This document shows, piece after piece, positions 44,995-54,928 of a DNA stretch of 64,000 nucleotides. Position numbers and translations under genes: made by a program. The notes beneath the pieces are model-generated. The model was not told where the DNA came from. It searched no databases and saw only the letters and a list, made by a program, of their open reading frames with translations. The DNA is from Saccharibacillus deserti. Lineage in GTDB: Bacteria > Bacillota > Bacilli > Paenibacillales > Paenibacillaceae. The stretch covers positions 248,001 to 312,000 of the forward strand of contig NZ_JABJVN010000001.1 of the NCBI RefSeq assembly GCF_013618475.1. The letters run 5' to 3'. Numbering within the stretch: position 1 is the first letter of the stretch; every line of letters begins with the position of its first letter.

Positions 44995-45083
44995 ATAAAT
45001 AGAGTTTGCAGCCTGCCGGGAACGGACATTTTGGCAGGCTCGTCTTTAGGAGAAACCAGTACAGACAGGAGAGGAAAAACAGC

Positions 45084-46784
45084 ATGAAGAATTCGATTCA
45101 AATCAAACTGCTGAGCGGATTTATGGGTGTGATTGTCCTGCTCGTCATCGTCAGTCTCGTTTCGCTGAGCAATCTCAACGGAATGGGCCAGCAGGCCAAG
45201 GAAGTCAACACGAAATGGATGCCGAGCGTCACGCTGCTCGGAACGTTAAACGGCGATATTTCCGATATCGAACGGCTGGTCCTGAATCTGATCGTTGAAA
45301 ACCGTTCAAGCAATTTCGTCTCGATCTTGGAAGATTATACGGCCCTGCTGGAGAAGATTGAACAGGGAAGAACCGAGTATCAGACCCTGATCCGCAGCGA
45401 TGAAGAGCAGCGGCTGTACGATCAGTTCTCGACTGAATATGATGCGTTTGTCGCGGCGCTGCCGCCGCTGATTCAGGCTGCGCAGAACAATCAGGTGGAG
45501 AATTCGCGCAAGATTCACCGCGAAGTGTATGGACGTTGGGAAACGGCCAACAACACCATCATGAAATTGATCGAACTGGATAACCGGCAGGCAGGCGGCA
45601 AAACGTCGGAAGCGGTCGACAAGTCGGAAGCGGCTACCCTGATCGTTATCGTGCTCGGTACCATCGCCATCATTCTCGCTGTGCTGGTTGCGCTGCTGCT
45701 CGGCCGGATGATCGCAACGCCTCTGAAACGCGTTCAAAAAGCGGCCGAGCGTATTGCGGCCGGCGATCTGACCGGCGAAGAGATTCAAGTTCGCGGACGC
45801 GACGAGATCGGCGCACTGGCTTCTTCCTTTAACGTCATGACGCTGAGTTTGCGCGAATTGATCGAGTCGGTAGCCGCATCTTCGGAACTTGTGGCCGCAT
45901 CCTCGGAAGAACTTACGGCAAGCGCCGAACAAAACAAACTCGCTTCGGAACAAATCGCGGCTACCGTTCAGGAAACGGCAGCCGGCACGGTTCGCCAGGT
46001 GGATATTGCGGAAACTTCTTCGCAGGCCATGCAGGAAATGTCGATCGGGGCCAATCAGATCGCAACGCGGGCACAGACCGTATCTTCCTCGGCAGCCGAA
46101 GCCGCCCATAAATCGGAAAGCGGCAACGAAGCGATCCGTCAAGCCATCGGCCAAATGGATTCGATTCGCGACTCCGTCGCCTCCATGAGCAGCGTAGTCA
46201 AAGAGCTGGGCACCCGTTCGGAAGAAATCGGGATGATTACTAACGATATCACGGCTATTTCGTCGCAGACCAATCTGCTGGCGCTGAACGCCGCGATCGA
46301 AGCGGCGCGCGCGGGCGAAGCCGGTCGGGGATTCGCGGTGGTCGCCGACGAAGTACGCAAGCTTGCCGAACAGTCTTCGGAATCGGCGAAGCGGATTACC
46401 GAACTCGTCTCGCTGATCCAATCCGATACGAGCAGTGCGATCGAAGCGGCCGAAGCCAACGATCGGGAAGTTTATAAAGGCATCGAAATGGTGTCCGCGG
46501 CCGGCGATGCTTTTGAGAACATTCTGGAAGCCGTCGGCAAAGTTGCCGGCGATATCGAAGAGGTGTCGGCGGGAGCGGAGCAAATGTCCGCCAGCACAAC
46601 CGAGATTCTGCATTATGTCCAGCAGAGCTCGACGATCGCGGGAGAAGCTTCGTCGGGGATGACGGAAGTGTCGGCGGCAACGCAGCAGCAGCTGGCTTCG
46701 ATGGAAGAAATCGCATCTTCTTCCTCGGCGCTGTCCGAGACGGCGGAGCAGCTGCATGCCAATGTCAGCCGCTTCAAGATCTGA
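45084..46784 (+). CDS. Methyl-accepting chemotaxis protein, four-helix-bundle sensor
   Basis: 566 residues from ATG 45084. Two membrane helices ([19 protein letters not shown] and [20 protein letters not shown]) flank an extracellular 4HB_MCP domain (residues about 35-185). HAMP ([20 protein letters not shown]) and a long coiled-coil signalling domain follow, with the tip motif [20 protein letters not shown]. The sigma-D promoter places it in the flagellar/chemotaxis regulon. Ligand unknown. Confidence 0.95.
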   Translation: MKNSIQIKLLSGFMGVIVLLVIVSLVSLSNLNGMGQQAKEVNTKWMPSVTLLGTLNGDISDIERLVLNLIVENRSSNFVSILEDYTALLEKIEQGRTEYQTLIRSDEEQRLYDQFSTEYDAFVAALPPLIQAAQNNQVENSRKIHREVYGRWETANNTIMKLIELDNRQAGGKTSEAVDKSEAATLIVIVLGTIAIILAVLVALLLGRMIATPLKRVQKAAERIAAGDLTGEEIQVRGRDEIGALASSFNVMTLSLRELIESVAASSELVAASSEELTASAEQNKLASEQIAATVQETAAGTVRQVDIAETSSQAMQEMSIGANQIATRAQTVSSSAAEAAHKSESGNEAIRQAIGQMDSIRDSVASMSSVVKELGTRSEEIGMITNDITAISSQTNLLALNAAIEAARAGEAGRGFAVVADEVRKLAEQSSESAKRITELVSLIQSDTSSAIEAAEANDREVYKGIEMVSAAGDAFENILEAVGKVAGDIEEVSAGAEQMSASTTEILHYVQQSSTIAGEASSGMTEVSAATQQQLASMEEIASSSSALSETAEQLHANVSRFKI

Positions 46785-46809
46785 TTCTGCTCCACAGCTT
46801 GCAGCCGAG

Positions 46810-46838
46810 GCCGCGTTCCGACAGGAACGCGGCTTTTG
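46810..46838 (+). terminator. Terminator after the chemoreceptor gene
   Basis: CCGCGTTCC (46811-46819) pairs with GGAACGCGG (46824-46832), followed by CTTTTG. Confidence 0.75.
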
Positions 46839-46890
46839 CGCGGCCGGAAAAGCCGAATCGATTCCCTTTTTGCCGCTCCTATACTTGGGA

Positions 46891-46920
46891 TTGACAGAGG
46901 AAAGAATGGCATGCTATGAT
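46891..46920 (+). promoter_or_regulatory. Promoter of tRNA-Leu
   Basis: TTGACA (46891-46896), 18 bases, TATGAT (46915-46920). Confidence 0.8.
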
Positions 46921-46949
46921 CTTTTGAGTCGGCAAACTTTCCTTATTAA

Positions 46950-47032
46950 GCCGGGGTGGTGGAATGGCAGACACAGCAGACTTAAAATCTGCCGGGAGTA
47001 GTCCCGTACCGGTTCGAGTCCGGTTCTCGGCA
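46950..47032 (+). tRNA. tRNA-Leu (TAA)
   Basis: 83-nt class II tRNA with a long variable arm. Acceptor GCCGGGG with TCTCGGC (two G-U pairs), anticodon TAA at 46983-46985 in loop CTTAAAA, T loop GGTTCGAGTCC, no encoded CCA. Confidence 0.95.
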
Positions 47033-47045
47033 TCCGATGGACCCA

Positions 47046-47092
47046 AGCAGCGAATCTCTTCTCCAGAGAAGAGATTCGCTGCTTTTTTTTCG
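47046..47092 (+). terminator. Terminator after tRNA-Leu
   Basis: Perfect long hairpin: AGCAGCGAATCTCTTCT with AGAAGAGATTCGCTGCT, then eight T. Confidence 0.95.
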
Positions 47093-47146
47093 TTTGGATT
47101 TGTACCGAATATCCCCGGCCGTTCATCCGCACCTTTTCAAATTCGA

Positions 47147-47206
47147 TTGAAAACAGGCTTCGACTCCCCTATAATAAGCGATAAGTTAAAAAGGAAGCGC
47201 TTAATT
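47147..47206 (+). promoter_or_regulatory. Promoter and cre-like site of the GH105 gene
   Basis: TTGAAA (47147-47152), 17 bases, TATAAT (47170-47175). A cre-like AAGGAAGCGCTTAATT (47191-47206) lies just after the expected start site, a usual place for CcpA roadblock repression. Confidence 0.7.
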
Positions 47207-47280
47207 GAAGAGATTCGGCCGAAGAGACTTCCGGACGGGATTTCTGAGCACTTGGGCAAACAGACGAACGGAGGCGGAGC

Positions 47281-48453
47281 ATGAACAACAAAGGGGCGAT
47301 CGATACAAAATCGGGAGGGGAAACAGAGGTGGACAGCCAGGCTTCTGGGAGCGTAACAAAAAGCGCACTGGTCGAAGCGCTCGACCTGGTGACGGATCGT
47401 CTGATGAACCTGCAGCGTCCCGATAATGAAAGCGAACTTCAGGCTCTCGACGGCGAAGCGGAACGCAGAGGTTATTTTGCCCGGGATTTCGGAATGGACG
47501 AGTGGGACTGGCCGCAGGGAGTAGGCCTGTACGGTCTGGCGAAGATCGGCGGGTACTTCGAAGACGGGCGTTTCGGCGACTATGCCCGGCCCTGGATGCA
47601 AGCCCGGTTCGAGCAGGGGATGCCGAGCCGGAATATCAACACGACGGCGCCTCTGCTGTCGCTGATGGATCTGGACGAGGCGGAGGCGCTGAGCCTGGAA
47701 TGGACGGAGTGGTTGATTAACGGTCTGCCCCGTACCGAAGAAGGCGGCTACCAGCACGTGACAACCGGCCGCACATCGGCCGAACTGACGCTGAACGAGA
47801 ACGAGATCTGGATCGATACGCTGTTTATGGCTATTTTGTTCACCGCGAAGATGGGCGTCAAATACGACCGCGAAGATTGGCGGCAGACCTCGCTGCATCA
47901 ACTTCTGCTACATATCAAATATTTGTACGACCGCAAAACGGGATTGTTCTTCCACGGCTGGCATTTTACCGGCAGGCATAATTTCAGCGAAGCGTTCTGG
48001 TGCCGGGGCAACGGCTGGTTTACGCTTGGACTGCCCGAATATATCGATCTGATGCGCCCTTATTTGAGCGAAGGCGTGCTGCTGTATCTGACCCAGACTT
48101 TCCGTTCCCAAAGCGAAGCCCTGCTTGGTCTGCAGCACGAGAGCGGACTCTGGCATACCCTGCTGGACGAACCGGGCAGCTATACCGAAACTTCGGGTTC
48201 TGCCGCGATCGCCGCGGGGATTCTGTTCGGCGTACGCCGCGGGCTCCTGCCGGAAGAGTACGCGAAGCCCGCGATGCGGACCGTCGCTGCCGTACTCGAA
48301 CGGATCGGCACGGACGGTAAGGTTGAAGGCGTCTCGGCAGGCACGCCGATCGGGCGGCTGCGCGAAGATTATGCGGCGATCGTGACCGCTCCCATGGCTT
48401 ACGGACAAGCGCTTGCCATCGTGCTGCTTGGCGAGGCTTTGTACCGCGTATAA
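47281..48453 (+). CDS. Glycoside hydrolase family 105, unsaturated rhamnogalacturonyl hydrolase
   Basis: 390 residues, (alpha/alpha)6 toroid like Bacillus YteR/YesR. Cleaves the unsaturated uronic acid from lyase products inside the cell; no signal peptide. Motifs: DEWDWPQGVGLYGLAKIG, PSRNINTTAPLL, NEIWIDTLFMAILFTAKMG, FSEAFWCRGNGWFTLGLPEY (RGNGW signature) and ETSGSAAIAAGILFGVRRG. The first 25 residues are an unstructured tail. It heads the carbohydrate locus. Confidence 0.92.
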   Translation: MNNKGAIDTKSGGETEVDSQASGSVTKSALVEALDLVTDRLMNLQRPDNESELQALDGEAERRGYFARDFGMDEWDWPQGVGLYGLAKIGGYFEDGRFGDYARPWMQARFEQGMPSRNINTTAPLLSLMDLDEAEALSLEWTEWLINGLPRTEEGGYQHVTTGRTSAELTLNENEIWIDTLFMAILFTAKMGVKYDREDWRQTSLHQLLLHIKYLYDRKTGLFFHGWHFTGRHNFSEAFWCRGNGWFTLGLPEYIDLMRPYLSEGVLLYLTQTFRSQSEALLGLQHESGLWHTLLDEPGSYTETSGSAAIAAGILFGVRRGLLPEEYAKPAMRTVAAVLERIGTDGKVEGVSAGTPIGRLREDYAAIVTAPMAYGQALAIVLLGEALYRV

Positions 48454-48513
48454 ACAAACCGAGCAGGGCTCTAACAGGATCCGCACGCCGTAAAGCGAGG
48501 AGGAAGTCACCCA

Positions 48514-50760
48514 ATGTCCCGAACCTGGTACCGCCGGCTGCTGCTGTCCTATTTTCCGATTTTTTTGCTGACTGTTACGATTCTGATCTTCACTTCGTTT
48601 GTTTTCGTCAATGACATCTCCAGGCAGGAGACGCAAAAAGCGGACCGGGCGGCCTCCCGTTATCTGGTGGACGATGTGGACCGGGCCGTGCGCGAAGCCG
48701 AAATGTCGGTACTGGAGGAAGTGGAGTCCGAACCGGCCTACAAATCTTATTTCAACGGCTCCGCAGCCGAAGACAAGACGAATGCGTATACGATCGCCCG
48801 CAGCCTGCGGAACATGACCGACGCTTCGCCATATATCGAATCTGTGTATCTGTACGACCGCAGGAATCAATTTGTGCTGACCCAGAGCGGGCTGACCGGA
48901 ACGGAAGGGTTCGCCGACGCGGATTGGCTTAAGCGGATCGATGCGAACAAGCTGGCGGCGGGCTGGCAGCCCCTGCGGGAATATTCCTCCGATCTTGCCG
49001 TCGGGATGCCTGTCCGTGTCCTTACGATCAACAAGAGTATGCCGCTGCCGTTCGGTACCGAAGGGACACTCGTGATCAATGTCAAGATGAGTGCCATCGA
49101 ACGGCTGGTCGACAATCGGGTCAACGAACAGCTTTCGTTCCTTGATATTGCGGGCCCAAACGGAGAGAAAATCTACCAGGCCCACTCCGAACCGCCGGGA
49201 GAAGGCAAGAAACTGAACGAGTTGAAGCTTAACCGTTTGGGATGGACCTTTTCCAGCGGAATCAAAGCGGGAGGTCTGTTCGGATGGGTATCGGTCATCT
49301 CGTATCTGTGGGTTGCGATTGCATTGGGCACCGTGCTGTGCGCGATCGTGTACCTGGTTTATATCACCCGCCGCAATTACAAACCGGTCCAAGTCATTAT
49401 GAACCGGATCGAAGCGCATCAGATCCGGACGATGGATCAGGGCGGGACCCAAACGGATGAGCTGAAGATGATCGACGGGGTACTCGAGAGTCTGATTCAC
49501 CATACGCAGGATTACGAACAGAAGAGCCGGGAGAACGAACGGCTGCAGCGCAGCCGATTGTTCAGCGAACTGCTGCGAAGCGAGCGCGCCGAGCAGACGG
49601 TCGAACGCCTGCAGACGCTGTCGCCTCTTGAAGGCGCTTCGGCTGCATCCCGGTTTGCCGTCGTCGTGCATGAGATCGAGAAATACGAAAGCGTCTTTCA
49701 GGGCCGCTACACGCGGGGAGACCAGAACGCGCTCAAGTTTGCACTGATGAACGTTTTTCAGGAATTGGCAAGAGGGTCGGGGCTGCAGGCCTGGGCCGAG
49801 TGGGTCGGCGGAGACCGGCTGGCAGTGGTCTTCCTGGCCGAATCCGAAGACGGCGAGACGACCGAAGCGCTCCGCCGACTGGCCGAGAGTTATCGGGCCT
49901 GGGTGGCGAGCCATCTGAGGCTGTCACTCTGCTGCGGAATCGGACCGGTGGTAGACGGTCCGGAACATATCCGCATATCTTATGAAGCGGCCGAATCCGT
50001 CATGCGGCACAAACTGCTGCTCGGCGGGGATATCGTGCTGGCCGGCACCGAAGATTCGTCGCCGAGGCTGCTGGAGACCTATAAGTATCTGCAAACGATT
50101 GCGGAGCTGGTTAAGCAGTTCCGGATGTCGAACGGACAGTGGCGAAGCCAATTGGAGCTGCTGATCGAAGAATTCGAACAGGATTTTGTCCAGGACGAAG
50201 ATATCCGTTCGCTTATTCGGGCACTGCTGCAGATGCTGCGCCGTGAAGTGGCCGTGATGTCCGACTCGCTTCAGCAGGCATTGTCCGAAGAACAGACCGC
50301 CGCATTCGAAAGCCGTCTGCTCGAAGCCGATACGCTGGATGAAGTCGGCGCCATGCTGTCGGATTATTTGACGGATCTGTTCCGCCTCTATATATCGGCC
50401 AGCGAAACTAAAAGCTACCGGGCAATGGTCAGCGAGATGAAGGCGTATATCGAAGAACATTTTGCCAATCCGGATCTGTCCCTTAAGCATTTGAGCGACC
50501 GGTTTCAGGTATCCGGCAAATATGCGAGCTACTTGTTCAAGACGGAATTCGGTATGAAGTTCGTAGACTTTCTGACCGAGCTTCGAATGAAGGAAGCCGA
50601 GAGGCTGCTGCTGGAATCGGAATGTCCGCTTCAGGATATTGCGCTCAAAGTCGGCTATGCCAACGCGATTACTTTCGGCCGGGTCTTCAAGCGTATTTCG
50701 GGAATCACGCCGGGCGACTATCGCCGGCAGAAACGAAGTTTGCCTCCGCTCGAGAATTGA
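48514..50760 (+). CDS. Membrane AraC-type transcriptional regulator (YesS-like)
   Basis: 748 residues. Helix 1 (LLLSYFPIFLLTVTILIFTSF), extracellular Cache-like sensor (about residues 35-275), helix 2 (YLWVAIALGTVLCAIVYLVY), a cytoplasmic linker with coiled coil (about 300-360) and a C-terminal AraC domain from about residue 645 (LKHLSDRFQVSGKYASYLFK; LQDIALKVGYANAITFGRVF). It combines sensing and DNA binding in one chain; related proteins regulate pectin and other polysaccharide genes in Paenibacillus and Bacillus. Its targets are probably the flanking GH105 and transport genes. Confidence 0.93.
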   Translation: MSRTWYRRLLLSYFPIFLLTVTILIFTSFVFVNDISRQETQKADRAASRYLVDDVDRAVREAEMSVLEEVESEPAYKSYFNGSAAEDKTNAYTIARSLRNMTDASPYIESVYLYDRRNQFVLTQSGLTGTEGFADADWLKRIDANKLAAGWQPLREYSSDLAVGMPVRVLTINKSMPLPFGTEGTLVINVKMSAIERLVDNRVNEQLSFLDIAGPNGEKIYQAHSEPPGEGKKLNELKLNRLGWTFSSGIKAGGLFGWVSVISYLWVAIALGTVLCAIVYLVYITRRNYKPVQVIMNRIEAHQIRTMDQGGTQTDELKMIDGVLESLIHHTQDYEQKSRENERLQRSRLFSELLRSERAEQTVERLQTLSPLEGASAASRFAVVVHEIEKYESVFQGRYTRGDQNALKFALMNVFQELARGSGLQAWAEWVGGDRLAVVFLAESEDGETTEALRRLAESYRAWVASHLRLSLCCGIGPVVDGPEHIRISYEAAESVMRHKLLLGGDIVLAGTEDSSPRLLETYKYLQTIAELVKQFRMSNGQWRSQLELLIEEFEQDFVQDEDIRSLIRALLQMLRREVAVMSDSLQQALSEEQTAAFESRLLEADTLDEVGAMLSDYLTDLFRLYISASETKSYRAMVSEMKAYIEEHFANPDLSLKHLSDRFQVSGKYASYLFKTEFGMKFVDFLTELRMKEAERLLLESECPLQDIALKVGYANAITFGRVFKRISGITPGDYRRQKRSLPPLEN

Positions 50761-50767
50761 AGTCAGG

Positions 50768-50827
50768 CAGCCGCATTCGCACCGGTTTTCCCGTTTCGGG
50801 AAACAGGTTGGCGAATGCGGCTTTTTG
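50768..50827 (+). terminator. Terminator after the AraC membrane regulator
   Basis: GCCGCATTCGC (50770-50780) pairs with GCGAATGCGGC (50811-50821) around an inner TTTCCCG/CGGGAAA hairpin; TTTTT follows. Confidence 0.88.
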
Positions 50828-50930
50828 CTGTAGGTTAGCTTCCCTTTAAACAGGAAAGAAGCTCCAAACCCGCCGCACGAATCTCGGCAGTTGCACGAAA
50901 ATAGTTTATAAACCGGGTTTTTTTGTGTTT

Positions 50931-50944
50931 TGTAAGCGATTACT
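50931..50944 (+). promoter_or_regulatory. CcpA cre site upstream of the transport genes
   Basis: TGTAAGCGATTACT matches TGWAANCGNTNWCA at 13 of 14 positions. It lies 300 bases before the binding-protein gene. The gap 50828-51245 has no convincing gene; open frames across it lack ribosome sites. Confidence 0.65.
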
Positions 50945-51245
50945 TAAGCCTTTTTCCCGCGAAAAAGGTCAGGTTGACGAAAAAAGACGGTTGGATAAAC
51001 CGAAAGGCGATTTTGGGCTTCTTTTTCAAATCCGAAAGAGGTTTATTGCCAGTCCGAGCCGCAGTGTGGAATACTGAGGGCACTTCCGAAACAGGCTGCA
51101 GCGGTTTCTTCTACAGGGAAAGCGCAGAAGCCGGACTCAAGCCAAGCGCTTGTTTCTATAGCCGGAACATCAAAATTGTCTGAACTGCTGCAGGGGTCTG
51201 AAGATGATGCAGTACCGTCACACCACAGAAAAAGGAGATGGGAAA

Positions 51246-52844
51246 ATGACAGGCAAAACGCGCAGAGGGGTCATTAAAAAAGCAATGGGAGCCGCAATCG
51301 CCACCGTAATGGGGGTTGGGCTGTTGTCGGGCTGCGGAGGCGGAGAAGCTTCTACCAAAGAAGGGGCGGCAGCGGGTGCGAACGGCGAACGCGTCACATT
51401 GAAAGTGGAAGTGTTCGACCGCGGCAACAGCCCGTCTCCGTACACGATCACGAATAACTGGTTAACGCAGTACGTGCAAAAAGAATTCGGCGACAAAAAC
51501 AATATCGATGTCGAATTCGTACCGGTCCAGCGTTCGGAAGAAACGACTAAATTGAACGTGCTGATGGCAAGCGCGAGCGACGTTCCGGATATCGTGTTCG
51601 TCTACGATTCCAGTGTCTTCTATCGGTACGCACAGCAGGGCGGCTTGACCGATGTGGGCGAACTGATCAAAGAACACGGTCCGAACCTGCAAAAATACCT
51701 GGGCGACGAGACATTGAAATTCGGCCAGCTGGAAGGCAAGCAGTTCGCGATTCCGGGTAAACGAGCGATCACGGCCCGTTACAACTCCTATATCCGCCAG
51801 GATTGGCTGGACAAAGTCGGCATGAAAGCTCCGACGACAACGGATGAGCTGTACGAAACCTTGAAAGCGTTTAAAGAAAAAGATCCGGCCGGACTCGGTG
51901 CCAAAAATATCCCGATGGGCATGGCGCTTGCACCGGCCCAATATGAAACGCTGATCTATTCCTTCATTAAACCGGTCGAAGGGGACCTGACTTACAGCCA
52001 GCGCTATGAGCTGCCGCTGCATGAAGGCTTCAAAGAATCGATGCAGTTCCTGAACAAACTGTACAACGAAGGACTCATCAGTCCCGACTTCAGTCTCGAT
52101 GAGGAAAAAGAACAGCTGTATAAAGATTTCCAAAACGGCAATATTGGCTACATGTCGGAAGACGTGGGGCAAATCCTGTACGCGGACGGCGGGCTCGACA
52201 ACCTGACCAAAAACGTCCCGGACAGCAAAATCGCGGCACTTGATGCTTACACGAATCCCAACGCGGACGGCAAGCATATTAAATCGCGTTACGGTCCGAA
52301 CGGGATGTATATCATGATTCCGAAAAGCAGCAAGCGTTCCGTCGAAGCGATCAAGTACCTGGATTGGATGACTTCCGACAATAACCTGCTCACAATGTCG
52401 ACAGGTGTGGAAGGCGAGAACTACGATCTGGTCGACGGCATTCCGGTCATCAAGGAAGACGCGCCGCAGGAAACGAAAGACCGCGTCTACAACGGCGGCG
52501 ATATGGCGATCATGGCCAACGGCAAAGTGATCGGCGATCAGGAAATGAACGAAAAAGCATGGATCGCCGGCTTCCCGAAAAACAACCAGAAACTGATGAG
52601 AGAATCGATTGATATCGCGAATACCGATACGGTCGGTCCGATCGTCTTCGATCGTCCGATCGAAGCGGAATCGAAATACGGCACGGCGCTGAACGACAAG
52701 CTCAAAATCGTGATTGTGCAGTCCGCGATGGCGAAACCGGACCAATTCGAAGCCGTCTACGAACGCGAAATGAAAGATTACATGAACATCGGCGGTACCG
52801 CGCTCAAAGAAGAACTGGAACAGGCTCTGCAGGAAAAGAAATAA
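51246..52844 (+). CDS. Sugar ABC transporter substrate-binding lipoprotein (LplA/YtcQ type)
   Basis: 532 residues from ATG 51246 (AAAGGAG upstream). Signal peptide with lipobox LLSGC (Cys about residue 29), then a Gly/Ala linker. Typical stretches: NIDVEFVPVQRSEETTKLNV, ASDVPDIVFVYDSSVFYRYA, GKRAITARYNSYIRQDWLDK and PVIKEDAPQETKDRVYNGGD. LplA-type proteins of 500 or more residues deliver large or acidic oligosaccharides to two-permease importers without a dedicated ATPase gene; the ATPase (MsmX/UgpC type) is expected elsewhere. Confidence 0.92.
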   Translation: MTGKTRRGVIKKAMGAAIATVMGVGLLSGCGGGEASTKEGAAAGANGERVTLKVEVFDRGNSPSPYTITNNWLTQYVQKEFGDKNNIDVEFVPVQRSEETTKLNVLMASASDVPDIVFVYDSSVFYRYAQQGGLTDVGELIKEHGPNLQKYLGDETLKFGQLEGKQFAIPGKRAITARYNSYIRQDWLDKVGMKAPTTTDELYETLKAFKEKDPAGLGAKNIPMGMALAPAQYETLIYSFIKPVEGDLTYSQRYELPLHEGFKESMQFLNKLYNEGLISPDFSLDEEKEQLYKDFQNGNIGYMSEDVGQILYADGGLDNLTKNVPDSKIAALDAYTNPNADGKHIKSRYGPNGMYIMIPKSSKRSVEAIKYLDWMTSDNNLLTMSTGVEGENYDLVDGIPVIKEDAPQETKDRVYNGGDMAIMANGKVIGDQEMNEKAWIAGFPKNNQKLMRESIDIANTDTVGPIVFDRPIEAESKYGTALNDKLKIVIVQSAMAKPDQFEAVYEREMKDYMNIGGTALKEELEQALQEKK

Positions 52845-52979
52845 GCAGCCGCAGCAACAGACCGGGACGAACGGCGTGAACGGCGTACGGCTTAGCCCCG
52901 GTTTCATTTTGCAGACAGGATTCGGCGTTCGCCAAAAGGGGACGCCGAAACCCGATCTGTCCGCGAGGAGGAGACCGAC

Positions 52980-53927
52980 TTGACTTTAACCAAAGCAACC
53001 CATGCGAGTAAATCGGGAGATTTCGGCAAAAGAAAGTCTTACATCAAACGCTACTGGCAGCTTTATGCGCTTCTCTCGCTGCCGCTGGTCTACTTTCTGA
53101 TCTTCCGCTACGGTCCGATGTACGGCGTACAGATCGCCTTCAAAGACTTCAACTTGTTCCAGGGGATCAACGGAAGCGAATGGATCGGTCTGGAAGCGTT
53201 CCGCGAAGTCTTCGCCATGAACGATTTCTATATCACACTGCGCAATACGTTTATGCTCAATTTTCTTGATCTGCTCGTCTCGTTCCCGGCGCCGATCATT
53301 CTGGCGATCATGCTGTACGAGATCCGGAACGCCTGGTTCAAAAAAATCTCGCAGACCCTCCTGTATATCCCGCACTTTATCTCGTGGGTCATTATCGGCG
53401 GGATCGTGTATCAGCTGTTCGGCACCCAGTCGGGTATGGTGAACGCGATACTTCAGGGACTCGGCATGGATCCGCTTCCTTTCCTGACGGACAAAAATTC
53501 GTGGCTGATCACGTATCTGTTCACGGGAGTCTGGCAGAGCGCGGGTTGGGGCACGATTCTCTATCTGGCTGCGCTGACCGGCGTCAACAAGGAGCTGTTC
53601 GAAGCCGCGGACGTCGACGGGGCTTCGCGGATGAAGAAAATTTGGCATATCACGCTGCCAAGCATCAAACCGACGATCATTACGCTTCTGATCCTGAACC
53701 TTGGCAAAATGGTCAGTATCGGCTTCGACCGCCCGTACATCATCGGCAACACGGCCGTGCGCGAATATTCGGACGTGCTGAGTACGTTCGTCTACCGAAT
53801 CGGCCTGGAATCGGGTCAATACACGCTGGCTACCGTCGTCGGGCTGTTCCAGGCCGTTGTGGGTCTCGTGTTCATCCTGGGTTCCAATTATATTTCGAAA
53901 AAGGTCACCGGAGACGGTATCATGTAA
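52980..53927 (+). CDS. lplB: Sugar ABC transporter permease (LplB type)
   Basis: 315 residues, TTG start at 52980 behind GAGGAGG. Six membrane helices, opening with YWQLYALLSLPLVYFLIFRY and GPMYGVQIAFKDFN. The ATPase-contacting EAA loop is EAADVDGASRMKKIWHITLP. C-terminus VKVTG-like (ISKKVTGDGIM), typical for the family. Confidence 0.94.
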   Translation: MTLTKATHASKSGDFGKRKSYIKRYWQLYALLSLPLVYFLIFRYGPMYGVQIAFKDFNLFQGINGSEWIGLEAFREVFAMNDFYITLRNTFMLNFLDLLVSFPAPIILAIMLYEIRNAWFKKISQTLLYIPHFISWVIIGGIVYQLFGTQSGMVNAILQGLGMDPLPFLTDKNSWLITYLFTGVWQSAGWGTILYLAALTGVNKELFEAADVDGASRMKKIWHITLPSIKPTIITLLILNLGKMVSIGFDRPYIIGNTAVREYSDVLSTFVYRIGLESGQYTLATVVGLFQAVVGLVFILGSNYISKKVTGDGIM

Positions 53928-54015
53928 TCTTGCCTGCGAAGTCGTTTACCTATGCAACATCCGCTCCTTAAGCGGCTAAACCCACTTCCGAACCAGGGAA
54001 AGGAGAGTCTCCGAG

Positions 54016-54888
54016 ATGAGTTCACGCACCTCGAACCGGATTTTCGATATCGTCAATATCACGTTCGTATCCCTGTTTGTCCTCTTCTGTCTGCTGCCTT
54101 TCGTGCATATGATCGCGGTCTCGCTCAGCTCCAACCGGGCGATTACCTCGGGCGAGGTTACGCTGCTTCCCGTCGAATTGAACTGGGGCGCTTACACGCA
54201 GGTCTTTTCCGATCATTCCATGCTGACATCGCTCGGCTTTACGATTCTGCTGACGCTCGCAACGACTCTGCTGTGTATGCTGTTCACGATCGCCGCGGCG
54301 TACCCGCTGACCAAAGGCAAGCTGAAAGGCCGCAAATTCTTCATGTATCTGATTGTCATTACGATGTTCTTCAGCGGCGGGATCATTCCCGAGTACCTGC
54401 TGATCCGGGATCTGCACATGCTGAATTCCGTCTGGGCACTCATTTTGCCGGGATTGGTCAGTCCGTTTAACCTCATTATCCTGATTACGTTCTTCAAAAA
54501 CATCCCGCCGAGCCTGGAAGAGTCCGCGGAGATCGACGGCAGTTCGTATCTGCATACGCTGATGAAAATCGTGCTGCCCCTGTCGCTGCCGGTCATGGCG
54601 ACGCTCGCTTTGTTCTATGCGGTCGGCCGCTGGAACGGATTCCAGGATGCGCTCATGTACATCACCGACCCGCAGATTTATCCGCTGCAGCTCAAGCTGT
54701 TCCAGATGGTACAAAACAACATGGTGACCGAACTGACGCAGATGGAAGGCGCGAACCGTACTGCGCTGACACCGGAAGCACTGAAAGCGGCCACCGTCGT
54801 CTTCGCTACCGTGCCGATTCTGTGCGTGTATCCGTGGCTGCAAAAGTACTTCGTCAGCGGCGTCATGCTCGGAGCGGTCAAAGGCTGA
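54016..54888 (+). CDS. lplC: Sugar ABC transporter permease (YtcP/LplC type)
   Basis: 290 residues, AAAGGAG before the ATG. Six helices starting IVNITFVSLFVLFCLLPFVH. Conserved AVSLSSNRAITSGEVTLLPV, EAA loop EESAEIDGSSYLHTLMKIVL, and the usual end YPWLQKYFVSGVMLGAVKG. Partner of the LplB-type permease. Confidence 0.94.
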   Translation: MSSRTSNRIFDIVNITFVSLFVLFCLLPFVHMIAVSLSSNRAITSGEVTLLPVELNWGAYTQVFSDHSMLTSLGFTILLTLATTLLCMLFTIAAAYPLTKGKLKGRKFFMYLIVITMFFSGGIIPEYLLIRDLHMLNSVWALILPGLVSPFNLIILITFFKNIPPSLEESAEIDGSSYLHTLMKIVLPLSLPVMATLALFYAVGRWNGFQDALMYITDPQIYPLQLKLFQMVQNNMVTELTQMEGANRTALTPEALKAATVVFATVPILCVYPWLQKYFVSGVMLGAVKG

Positions 54889-54928
54889 TCCTGCGACTAA
54901 ACGGGAAATGCGTAAGGAGGAATGCCGC

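Noticed and set aside
50923-51183. 86-codon frame upstream of the binding-protein gene
   Set aside because: No ribosome site, atypical composition and it overlaps the cre-containing control region.
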